Both the position numbers and the translations under genes were made by a program. Positions 1-6,966 of a DNA stretch of 32,512 nucleotides are shown piece after piece. The first letter of the stretch is position 1, and each line of letters begins with the position of its first letter. The stretch comes from Planctomycetota bacterium (lineage in GTDB: Bacteria > Planctomycetota > Phycisphaerae > WQYP01), in NCBI GenBank assembly GCA_021785435.1, contig JAJYFE010000041.1, positions 1 through 32,512 on the forward strand, read 5' to 3'. The notes beneath the pieces are model-generated. The model saw nothing but the letters and a program-made list of their open reading frames with translations. It ran no database searches and was not told the origin of the DNA.

Positions 1-188
1 GGCCCACGCGGAAAAGGTCCCGGAAAAAGCTTGACAGGAGTTCCACCGGTGACGTATATAGGAGACGCAATAACTGGCTGGTTTTAACCCGCCCACCCCT
101 GGCTGCATTTAACCTGCCCGCTGACACGCGGGGCGAACCAACGACACGATCTATCAATTTTTGATCCCGATTGGCCGATTTCAGCTGA

Positions 189-593
189 ATCAGGAGCACC
201 TATGACCTCGCAAAGAATGGCCCAAATATCGCGGGAAGAGGCCTTTCCTTTGAAAGGGCCGCGGAAGTGGACTTCAATACGGCCAACATCTACAGGGATG
301 CGCGGCACGACTATGGCGAAACGCGGTATGCGGCGCTGGGTTACTTTGCAGCTTGGACGAGGAAAGTTTGCCCACATGTTCCGTCAGTTTGCGCAATTAC
401 TACTCGCCGCGCTCTAGGACACGGCGCGCGGCCGATGCAACAAAAGGATCGGCGGTATCAAACCTGGCGACGACGACGCGCCCGTCCCGCCCACCAGCGT
501 CGTTCGGCCGCCAAGGGTGCACCAGGCACTGGACTATCCCGATACCTCGGGACGGAAATGTACAGAGCTGATGCGGCGAACCTCCCCGGCTAA
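189..593 (+). pseudogene. BrnT-like toxin remnant, possibly followed by BrnA debris
   Basis: The frame beginning just after a TGA at 186-188 reads YDLAKNGPNIAGRGLSFERA and continues with EVDFNTANIYRDARHDYGET and RYAALG. This follows the BrnT toxin pattern (W/Y-D-x-A-K-N-x-x-N-I-x-x-H/R-G-x-S-F-E-x-A ... D-x-R-x-D-Y-G-E-x-R-x-x-A-L-G). No start codon lies before the motif in this frame. After about position 345 the expected C-terminal half of BrnT is lost in this frame, which suggests a frameshift. Another frame around 460-590 gives DDDAPVPP and RKCTELMRR, which faintly resemble a BrnA antitoxin, but this is weak. In an intact system BrnT is a RelE-fold ribonuclease neutralised by BrnA. Here the gene looks dead. 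Assignment of the N-terminal half is fairly secure and of the rest speculative. Confidence 0.5.
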
Positions 594-1702
594 GGGCGTG
601 CGGCGTCGTGATCCCGGACCTCATCCATGCACCAATTGGCCGCGTCCACATCCGGCACGCCGTCCACCACATACAACACCCCTCCGGACAGGGTTCGCGC
701 CTGTAAGGCCGCGCGAAAATCCGCGTAGGGAACGGACACGACCAGCGGGATGATTCCGACCTGTTTCTTCAGGTCGGGCAACACCCGAAAAGCGGGTGGA
801 GTGTCGCCATCATCGAGCAGGCGGATCGCCTTTAGCCCCCGCAGGGATGCAACCGACGGCAGCAGATGTCGCCCGTTGCCGTGAATGTGCAGGCAACCGC
901 CGTCAAATTGGGAGAAGATGCGCTCCACCGGTTCCCGGCCCCATTGCTCAAAATAATCCACCGACGCCAGGTGGAACGGGTCCACGCTTTCGGAAATGAC
1001 GCGACCAGGCAGCCATTCCACCATATTACCGCAGGTGCCGCCCGCCAGTAGAGGCGTCTTTTCAAAAAAGGTGTTCTGCACCTTGAGATTCAGCGCATAC
1101 GCGAAATCGATGGCGCGGCGCACCATTTCCGGCTGATCCAGCAGGTCTTCATAGGTCTTCGTCGCTCCCACCAGTTCGAAAACAAAATTCAAACTGTCAA
1201 TCAAGATAAAATGGCTGACGCCAAAGCGTCCCCGCGCCCCCTCCACATAAACCTCCAACTGCCGCACATAACGGCGAAACCATTCGCCATCCACCTGAAT
1301 CTTTAATCGCTCCAATTCCGACCAGTCCCGCAGGATAGGGTGCGCCATCGAAGAAATCCATCCCCGCTCCGGATCGCTCTGGAATTCCACCCTTCCCCCG
1401 ACCAAGCCCCCGTAGAGTCCCTGGTCCATTTCCGAAAGATAGGCGCTGGGGATGGAATCGTCTTCAATTTTCGAGCGTTCGCGGCAATAGTCGTCCCACC
1501 AGGCTATGCGCTCTTCGGGGTCGGGATAATCGCACGGCCCTTTAGGATGTCGTTGGGCCATCGCCCGCAACGCCGCGCTCGGCGGCCGCATCTTGGCCAG
1601 AATCAGGTCCTGGGACCTCTCCACGAAAAGCTTTTGGAGCCGTTCCAGGGTCTCCCAGCCGCGGGGACAGTAGCTTAGTGGAAATTCGTTCGTTTTTTTC
1701 AT
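590..1702 (-). CDS. Uroporphyrinogen decarboxylase-like family protein (paralog 1)
   Basis: A 370-residue protein of the UroD-like TIM-barrel superfamily, recognised by overall organisation and the strand motif GGCLHIHGNGRH (His272 and His274), which sits where corrinoid methyltransferases of the MtaA/CmuA group carry a zinc-binding H-x-C. The substrate-binding MRQAGR motif of genuine HemE is absent from the N-terminus, so a heme-synthesis role is unlikely. Family knowledge suggests methyl transfer or another decarboxylase-like reaction, but the substrate is unknown. The gene is divergent from a second UroD-like gene at 1954. The ATG at 1702 is preceded by only a weak purine stretch (AAGAG). 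It lacks the E-D-L-x-M-x-x-G-P-x-L-S-P segment found in the two other paralogs, so it belongs to a different subgroup. Confidence 0.75.
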   Translation of the reverse strand: MKKTNEFPLSYCPRGWETLERLQKLFVERSQDLILAKMRPPSAALRAMAQRHPKGPCDYPDPEERIAWWDDYCRERSKIEDDSIPSAYLSEMDQGLYGGLVGGRVEFQSDPERGWISSMAHPILRDWSELERLKIQVDGEWFRRYVRQLEVYVEGARGRFGVSHFILIDSLNFVFELVGATKTYEDLLDQPEMVRRAIDFAYALNLKVQNTFFEKTPLLAGGTCGNMVEWLPGRVISESVDPFHLASVDYFEQWGREPVERIFSQFDGGCLHIHGNGRHLLPSVASLRGLKAIRLLDDGDTPPAFRVLPDLKKQVGIIPLVVSVPYADFRAALQARTLSGGVLYVVDGVPDVDAANWCMDEVRDHDAARP

Positions 1703-1705
1703 CTC

Positions 1706-1733
1706 TTGACAACCCCGCGAGCATCAGTATAAA
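1706..1733 (+). promoter_or_regulatory. Sigma70-like promoter in the divergent region
   Basis: A perfect -35 hexamer TTGACA (1706-1711) and TATAAA (1728-1733) are separated by 16 bp. It points toward the UroD-like gene at 1954, implying a leader of roughly 210 bases. It partly lies in the 5' flank of the oppositely oriented gene ending at 1702, so transcription of the two genes could interfere. Inferred from consensus only. Confidence 0.45.
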
Positions 1734-1750
1734 TCGTCTTCTATTGTCGA

Positions 1751-1764
1751 TGGTAAACGTTACA
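1751..1764. promoter_or_regulatory. Candidate LacI/GalR-family operator
   Basis: TGGTAAACGTTACA is a near-palindrome centred on AACGTT and resembles LacI/GalR-type operators. It lies just downstream of the TTGACA-TATAAA promoter, at about +10 to +25, and about 50 bp upstream of the divergent minus-strand start. It could repress either direction. A second imperfect half-site (TTCAAACGTCAAG) follows at 1766-1778. No LacI-family gene is present in the window. Confidence 0.35.
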
Positions 1765-1953
1765 GTTCAAACGTCAAGTTTGGATGTCAGCCCCGTCCGC
1801 CGAGGTGTGACAGTTGTTCGGGGGTGTCGGAATGCGCCGGTACGCCACCCAAGCCGGGGCAGAGCGTAGCGCCGCCCCGGATCGCGGGCCCTCCCCTCTG
1901 GTCACTGGTCACCGCCGCTCCCTGAAAAATTGCCGCACCCTTTAGAGAGAATA

Positions 1954-3015
1954 ATGATGATCCGCACGAATTATCGCCAGAATGTCCTTAAGACGATTCG
2001 CTTCGAGCGCCCCGCCTATATTCCCATGACTTTTCATATCAACGGTGCGTGTTGGAGTCACTATGATCAGACGATCCTCCAGGACCTGATGGAAGGACAT
2101 CCGTTTCTTTTCCCGGATTTTAAGCGCCAACCAGAGGTGCATCCCCATTACGCGGTCAATCAACGCCGGAATAGCCCCTATGTGGATCCGTGGGGGTGCC
2201 TGTGGCGCACGATGGAGGATGGAATCACGGGTTCCGTCCACACGCATCCTCTGGCGGATTGGACCGACCTGGAGCGATACACGCCACCCGACCCTAACGT
2301 CACTGACGGCTTGAATAGCATAGATTGGCCAGCGCTTCGCACGAGTGTCCAGCGCCAGAAGCTTGAGGGACGACTGGTCAGCGCAGGGCTGCCGCATGGC
2401 CATACCTTCCTGCGCCTGCAGGATATTCGCGGTTATGAAAACCTTCTTCTGGATATGATCGATGGAGAACCACGGCTGTCCAAACTGATTCAGATGGTGG
2501 AGAACTTTAACTACCAATACGTTATGCGCTGGATGGAACTGGAACCGGATCTCATGAACTATCCGGAAGACTTGGGCATGCAGGTCGGCCCCATGCTTTC
2601 GCCCGCCCATTTCCGCCGATATATCAAACCGGTCTACCAGCGAATCATGAAACCGGCCCGGGAACGCGGCTGCATTGTGCACATGCATTCGGATGGCGAT
2701 ATACGCACCCTGGTTGATGATCTCGTTGAAGGTGGTGTTGAGGTTATCAATCTTCAGGATCTGGTCAACGGCATAGACTGGATTGCGGAAAAACTCAGGG
2801 GGCGGGTGTGCATTGAACTGGACATCGACCGGCAGCGGGTTACCGCTCGTGGCACGCCACGGGATATTGAGGATCTGATTCGCCAAGAGATAAAAACCAT
2901 CGGCGACCAGCGCGGCGGCCTGATGATGGTCTATGGTCTATATCCCGGCGTTCCCCCGGACAATGTCAAGGCGTTGATGGATGCCATGGAAAAGTATGCG
3001 ACCTACTATGCATGA
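1954..3015 (+). CDS. Uroporphyrinogen decarboxylase-like family protein (paralog 2)
   Basis: A UroD-like TIM-barrel protein of about 353 residues. The ATG at 1954 is preferred over an upstream in-frame TTG at 1930 because AGAGAG lies about 5 bases before it. The opening segment (RQNVLKTIRFERPAYIPM) is the usual start of the family, but the HemE MRQAGR motif is missing. YPEDLGMQVGPMLSPAHFRR (about residues 203-222) matches the E-D-L...G-P-x-x-S-P signature of non-HemE relatives, and IVHMHSDGDIR carries paired His residues (243 and 245) followed by the family's S-D-G-D. Known relatives act in methyl transfer or are uncharacterised. It is alone on the plus strand, divergent from paralog 1 and convergent with the PhyH gene (stop to stop 19 bp). 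Confidence 0.8.
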   Translation: MMIRTNYRQNVLKTIRFERPAYIPMTFHINGACWSHYDQTILQDLMEGHPFLFPDFKRQPEVHPHYAVNQRRNSPYVDPWGCLWRTMEDGITGSVHTHPLADWTDLERYTPPDPNVTDGLNSIDWPALRTSVQRQKLEGRLVSAGLPHGHTFLRLQDIRGYENLLLDMIDGEPRLSKLIQMVENFNYQYVMRWMELEPDLMNYPEDLGMQVGPMLSPAHFRRYIKPVYQRIMKPARERGCIVHMHSDGDIRTLVDDLVEGGVEVINLQDLVNGIDWIAEKLRGRVCIELDIDRQRVTARGTPRDIEDLIRQEIKTIGDQRGGLMMVYGLYPGVPPDNVKALMDAMEKYATYYA

Positions 3016-3034
3016 AGCCACGCGTGAATTCCTT

Positions 3035-3940
3035 TCAGGCAGGCTGTTCGCGGAATAAATGGGGAAAGCTCAGGTGCACCTGCCGCTGCCGGGCCGGGTC
3101 GGTGCTCAAGGGCATCAGGCCCTGGTAAGCATAGCGGGCCGCGGTGACCGGGTAGGTATCCGGGCCGGCCCAGATGCCAATCACGTTGCGGCGCGGAGCA
3201 TCGGACCGATTGGCGCCGCCGCCATGAATAATGTTGACGTGGAATAACACCGCCGCCCCGGCGGGGCAGGTAACCGTCACCCGCGGCACGGCGGGCAGAG
3301 CCGTTTCAGGGATGTCCATGTCGCCCCTGCTCTGTGACGGCGTGTACTGGAACAACTGCCCGGCGGACAAGTTCGGGGCCGGGATGTCCATGTCGCCGGG
3401 CTTCGCTGGTTCGTGCGGAATACGGTGGGTACCGGGCAAGACGACCGTGGCGCCGTTCTGTTCGGTCATGGCGTCCAGGCAAAGCATAGCGGTGATCAAG
3501 TTCGGCGTGGAATGTTCGAGGTAAGGCAAGTCCCGGTGCCACAGGAACTTGCTGCTGACACGCGGAGCCTTGATGATGCACTTGTAGTTGTGGAAATGAA
3601 ACTCCGGCGTGCCAAAGAGGGTTTCCAGCACATCCAACAGTGGTCGGTAAAGAATCAACTCCGCGAACATCGGATCAAACAACGGCAGTTCCATGATGTT
3701 CCGCAGCGCGTTACCGACCTGCGGGGCCGACAAGTCATTGTACTGCGGCTTGCGTTTAATGAAGTCGCGCTCGAAGTCCAGCCATCGCTTAAGGTGGGAC
3801 GGGAAACCGTCCGGATCGGCGGTGATCATTTCGATCCCCTGGCGCAACTTGGCCAGGGTTTCCGGATCAAGGCAATCTTCAACGACCAGATAGCCATCGC
3901 GTTCATAATCGTTCCGCCAGCGTTCCGGTTCATGCCGCAT
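3035..3940 (-). CDS. Phytanoyl-CoA dioxygenase (PhyH) family protein
   Basis: A 301-residue Fe(II)/2-oxoglutarate-dependent oxygenase of the PhyH family. The metal-binding triad is visible: H135-x-D137 in FLWHRDLPY and H239 in VNIIHGGGANRS. Arg250/251 (DAPRRNVIG) probably binds 2-oxoglutarate. The N-terminal YERDGYLVVEDCLDPETLAK is the usual PhyH opening. The start is supported by AAAGGAG eight bases before the ATG. Such enzymes hydroxylate small molecules; the substrate is not predictable. It follows the MDR oxidoreductase on the same strand after 133 bp that contain ATCCGTG repeat units, so it may be in the same operon or separately transcribed. The hexapeptide GDMDIP occurs twice (182-187 and 206-211), encoded by nearly identical DNA. 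Confidence 0.88.
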   Translation of the reverse strand: MRHEPERWRNDYERDGYLVVEDCLDPETLAKLRQGIEMITADPDGFPSHLKRWLDFERDFIKRKPQYNDLSAPQVGNALRNIMELPLFDPMFAELILYRPLLDVLETLFGTPEFHFHNYKCIIKAPRVSSKFLWHRDLPYLEHSTPNLITAMLCLDAMTEQNGATVVLPGTHRIPHEPAKPGDMDIPAPNLSAGQLFQYTPSQSRGDMDIPETALPAVPRVTVTCPAGAAVLFHVNIIHGGGANRSDAPRRNVIGIWAGPDTYPVTAARYAYQGLMPLSTDPARQRQVHLSFPHLFREQPA

Positions 3941-4040
3941 GGAGGGTTCTCCTTTATACCAGTACCAATCAATCTCAAGGGCCTTCGGGATTATTCTAAT
4001 AAGAAATTGCTGTGCACCCTGCTATGCTCGTATTAATAAA

Positions 4041-4066
4041 ATCCGTGTGGTCCGTGTACGGCGTGG
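4041..4066. repeat. ATCCGTG tandem-type intergenic repeat
   Basis: Degenerate units of about 10 bp (ATCCGTGTGG, TCCGTGTACG, GCGTGG) lie between the PhyH and MDR genes. The same motif recurs at 17825-17854 and 19531-19560 and, less regularly, at 10935-10955, 23049-23070 and 23708-23730. It is a dispersed family of non-coding repeats. Confidence 0.55.
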
Positions 4067-4073
4067 TCTTTGA

Positions 4074-5165
4074 TTATAGCCCATCTCGCCGGCGCCAGTC
4101 CAGCACGACGCCGGTGAATATTTCCGGGTGATCGCGCAGGCCGTTATATGCCTCCACGATGCGGCCCGGGGGCAAACGATGTGAAATAAGCGGCTCCAGC
4201 TTGAGAAGACCGCGCTGAATCCAATCAAAAATCATTTGGAAAGTACCGTAGTGCGATGGCCGCCTATAGGCGTCCGGGTAGGCGGAAAAACGCCCCGTCA
4301 GCGCGCCCCGTACGACAATCCCTCGCAGATGAACATCACTGAGAAATTCCGTCAAATCTGCCGGAACGGGAACCCGTGGTGTTCCCAACAACACCAGTTG
4401 TCCCAACGTCGCGGTGGCCCTTAGTGCTTGCAAGGCCACGGCGCTATGGCCAACGGCTTCCACGACAATCCCTCCCATCGCTCCATTGGTAATCCGTTTG
4501 ACCTGATCAATAACCGCATCGGCTTGGCTGGCAACCGTGTGGAAAATGCCGCATTGCCGCGCCAATTCGCAACGGGATGGCAAAGGGTCCACTCCGATCA
4601 CCCTGAAACCACGCAATTGATAGATCTGGGCTGCCAGATTGCCTACCATACCAAGCCCCAAAACTACCACCCAGGGATCATTTTCCAACTTGCTGACCAG
4701 CAGGGCGGTGGCGGCAATCCAAGCCATGCACGCCGAAACAGCCACACCGGAATCCGTCTCCGGCGGTATGGGGAAGATCAGCCTTTCTTCGGTCTGCGCG
4801 TCGCCGATGGGCGCATTCACGGTCGGGTTGCGGCTGAAAGCGTTATAAGAGACCAGAGAAGCATGGTTGGCGAATGTGAAAACCCGCTCCCCCACGTGCG
4901 TACGGGTCACGGCTTTTCCCAGAGCGCGTACGGTACCCACATTGGCGTAGCCCGAGCGCCAGGGATAAGCGCACCAACTGCCTTTTTGGAATACCTTGGG
5001 GGCTTTACCGGTATAGTTGGCTATCTCCGTACCACTGCTGATGATAGTACAGTCGGTTTCTATGATCACCTGGTGCGGGTCGATGCACGTTAAATCCAGC
5101 TCTCCCGCACGCAGCTCCACTTGATTCGGACCGGTCACCACCACTTCTTGGAAACGTTCTATCAT
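4074..5165 (-). CDS. MDR-family (zinc-type alcohol dehydrogenase-like) oxidoreductase lacking zinc ligands
   Basis: A 363-residue medium-chain dehydrogenase/reductase. The N-terminal GroES-like domain has TIISSGTEIANYTG (about 40-53), and a Rossmann domain starts at VVVLGLGMVGNLAAQ (G170-x-G172-x-x-G175) with Asp193 at the end of beta2, suggesting NAD(H) preference. The catalytic Cys of classical alcohol dehydrogenases is replaced by Ser in SSGTE, and the four-Cys structural zinc loop is absent. This resembles the TLISxGTE subgroup that includes BchC-like enzymes. Its start overlaps the stop of the upstream UroD-like gene by 4 bp (ATGA), and no clear Shine-Dalgarno sequence is seen, so translational coupling and a shared pathway are likely. 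It presumably oxidises a hydroxyl of the cluster's substrate. Confidence 0.85.
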   Translation of the reverse strand: MIERFQEVVVTGPNQVELRAGELDLTCIDPHQVIIETDCTIISSGTEIANYTGKAPKVFQKGSWCAYPWRSGYANVGTVRALGKAVTRTHVGERVFTFANHASLVSYNAFSRNPTVNAPIGDAQTEERLIFPIPPETDSGVAVSACMAWIAATALLVSKLENDPWVVVLGLGMVGNLAAQIYQLRGFRVIGVDPLPSRCELARQCGIFHTVASQADAVIDQVKRITNGAMGGIVVEAVGHSAVALQALRATATLGQLVLLGTPRVPVPADLTEFLSDVHLRGIVVRGALTGRFSAYPDAYRRPSHYGTFQMIFDWIQRGLLKLEPLISHRLPPGRIVEAYNGLRDHPEIFTGVVLDWRRRDGL

Positions 5166-6301
5166 AGGCGCCCCATCCGCAGTAATTGGTCCTTCCGTTG
5201 GAGATAATATTGAAAATTAACCCAACTGATGTCCGGCGGAACAGTATGGTCAATATGCGGCACGAAACCGCCTTCTTCCACGAGCGGGGCAAGGGACCGC
5301 AGATGGAAATCGATGGCGGCAGGGCCTTTGGCCACCTCACGTTTATCCACGCCGCCCCATAAGTGCAACGATTTCCCGAATTTTTGCCGCAGCCGCGGTG
5401 GATCCTGTCCGGCGGCACGTTCCAGGGGCCATAGGATGTCCAAGCCCGCATCCAGCAACATGGGAATGATTGGCTCGGGATTACCATCGGTGTCGACGCA
5501 CATATAGCGCACCCCATGGCCCTTGAAAAACTCGACGACGCGTTTGAAATGCGGGAGGATATACGTGCGATACGTTTCGGGGCTAAGCAGGGGGCCGGTC
5601 TTCATCGCCAGATCTTCGTTGAGGCAAATATATTCTACGGATATCTCCGCCAGGGCCGGGCGAGTTGCTTCTATCAGAAAATCCCCCCAAAACCGCATCA
5701 TATCATGCATTAATTCGGGCTGGTCATACCATGCCAAGCTGAGCTTCTCCGTTCCCATCCATTCACGGGCCATCCAATAAAAGCCCGGGGTGGAACAGGT
5801 AGGGCCCAAGATCAGAGGGTAATCACGCATTTTCCACGTGGGCACATCCTTCGGAAAGTCTGGCCCGAGCCGTCGCGGGTGGGACGGATCGTAGCGTTTC
5901 TTCAGTTCCCGCCAATCACCCATCGTTTCAACCGGAAAACGGACATAGGTATCCATGGACATGCGCATCTCCCCCACCGCCCCCGTCTTCAGTGCACGAC
6001 GCACGCGGCCCCGTTCATCACGGAAAAGTTCGGTTTCCGCATCCTCCTGCAGCGTCTCTCGTTGGAAACCCGGGATCATGCCGCCGTGAAATGGAATGTA
6101 TTCGCGTCGATCCAATCCCAGTTTCGGTTCGCCGTAGAACCACCTTAAGCCTGACCAATAAGACAGGGCGCCATCCAGCCCTTCTCTGATCCACCGTTCC
6201 ACCGTTTGAGCCCAGGCGCCACATTCCCAGTTCGGCAACCGGTCCAGCGGTTGGTACTCCATCATGGCCAAAAACCGGTCGAGCTCGGTCATGGTACGCA
6301 T
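5162..6301 (-). CDS. Uroporphyrinogen decarboxylase-like family protein (paralog 3)
   Basis: A 379-residue UroD-like protein. LNEDLAMKTGPLLSPETYRT (about 227-246) is the family signature before the catalytic barrel strand, and VRYMCVDTDGNPEPII (about 264-279) is the strand where paralogs 1 and 2 have paired histidines; here it reads M-C-V-D-T-D-G. HemE's MRQAGR is absent. The gene is translationally coupled with the MDR dehydrogenase (ATGA overlap) and follows the GNAT gene by 55 bp. ATG at 6301 or at 6292 (MTELDRF) are both possible, as neither has a strong Shine-Dalgarno. The coupling supports a two-step conversion, for example demethylation then oxidation, but this is inference. Confidence 0.8.
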   Translation of the reverse strand: MRTMTELDRFLAMMEYQPLDRLPNWECGAWAQTVERWIREGLDGALSYWSGLRWFYGEPKLGLDRREYIPFHGGMIPGFQRETLQEDAETELFRDERGRVRRALKTGAVGEMRMSMDTYVRFPVETMGDWRELKKRYDPSHPRRLGPDFPKDVPTWKMRDYPLILGPTCSTPGFYWMAREWMGTEKLSLAWYDQPELMHDMMRFWGDFLIEATRPALAEISVEYICLNEDLAMKTGPLLSPETYRTYILPHFKRVVEFFKGHGVRYMCVDTDGNPEPIIPMLLDAGLDILWPLERAAGQDPPRLRQKFGKSLHLWGGVDKREVAKGPAAIDFHLRSLAPLVEEGGFVPHIDHTVPPDISWVNFQYYLQRKDQLLRMGRL

Positions 6302-6356
6302 ATGATCTTGCGCTCCAGTTTCAGACCCTCGGTGCGCCGGGCGGTTGGACGCTCGC

Positions 6357-6851
6357 TCAGGGCGTAAAATCGCGCTTGATGCGAGTCTTGAAGATTCCCG
6401 GAAAGGAATCCGGAATCTCCACCGCGCCGACGGTCTTCTTGTAAAACTCGGCCGGCCCCACCATGCCGATAATCGCGTAGCCGTAGCCTTTCAGTTTCAT
6501 GTCGAGTAGCCCGGCCCGGAGCAGCGCTGTGCCCGTGCCTTTGCCCCGTTCGGACTCGGCGACACCTATCGGACCTAAATAACCCAGATCGCCGGCGTCG
6601 TAACAGGCGAAGCCCACCGGGGCGCCCTCTTTCACCGCCACAAAACAACTGACGGGCCGGTTCCCCAAGGCCATATCCATGGCGCTGCCCCAGGTGGGGC
6701 TGAATATTTTCGTCACCCATTCCACCAGGACGCGTTTTTCCACGCCGATGGGCTTGCGAATAATAATGCCCAGTTTTTCCTGCTCAGCGACGAAACTCCA
6801 GTCATCCGGCAGATTGTACAATTTCACCAACATATCCGTGGGGGTACTCAT
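6357..6851 (-). CDS. GNAT-family N-acetyltransferase
   Basis: About 164 residues. The acetyl-CoA pyrophosphate-binding loop is seen in GVAESERGKGTGTALL (about 97-111), preceded by the beta4 strand LGYLGPIGV. PAEFYKKT (about 133-140) matches the C-terminal F-Y motif of GNAT folds. Two consecutive ATGs occur at 6854 and 6851; AAAGGAG is spaced 3 and 6 bases from them, so the second is chosen. The acceptor is unknown; an amino sugar, an amine or a protein N-terminus are all possible. It lies between the GH20-like gene (gap about 112 bp) and UroD-like paralog 3 (55 bp) on the same strand, consistent with co-transcription. Confidence 0.8.
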   Translation of the reverse strand: MSTPTDMLVKLYNLPDDWSFVAEQEKLGIIIRKPIGVEKRVLVEWVTKIFSPTWGSAMDMALGNRPVSCFVAVKEGAPVGFACYDAGDLGYLGPIGVAESERGKGTGTALLRAGLLDMKLKGYGYAIIGMVGPAEFYKKTVGAVEIPDSFPGIFKTRIKRDFTP

Positions 6852-6966
6852 CATGAACTCCTTTTATCCATTCAAGTCGCCGCAGCGAGAATCTTTTCCT
6901 TCTTATGTGTTCCTCCGCCGGCCGCCGCCAAGGCTGATCCGGCGCCACTACATTCGTGTAGCCATA

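Noticed and set aside
1942-2886. 314-codon open frame on the minus strand
   Set aside because: It lies entirely antisense to the UroD-like gene at 1954-3015 and its translation has no recognisable domain.
590-6301. Genuine heme-pathway HemE for the three UroD-like genes
   Set aside because: None has the N-terminal MRQAGR substrate motif and no other heme gene is nearby.
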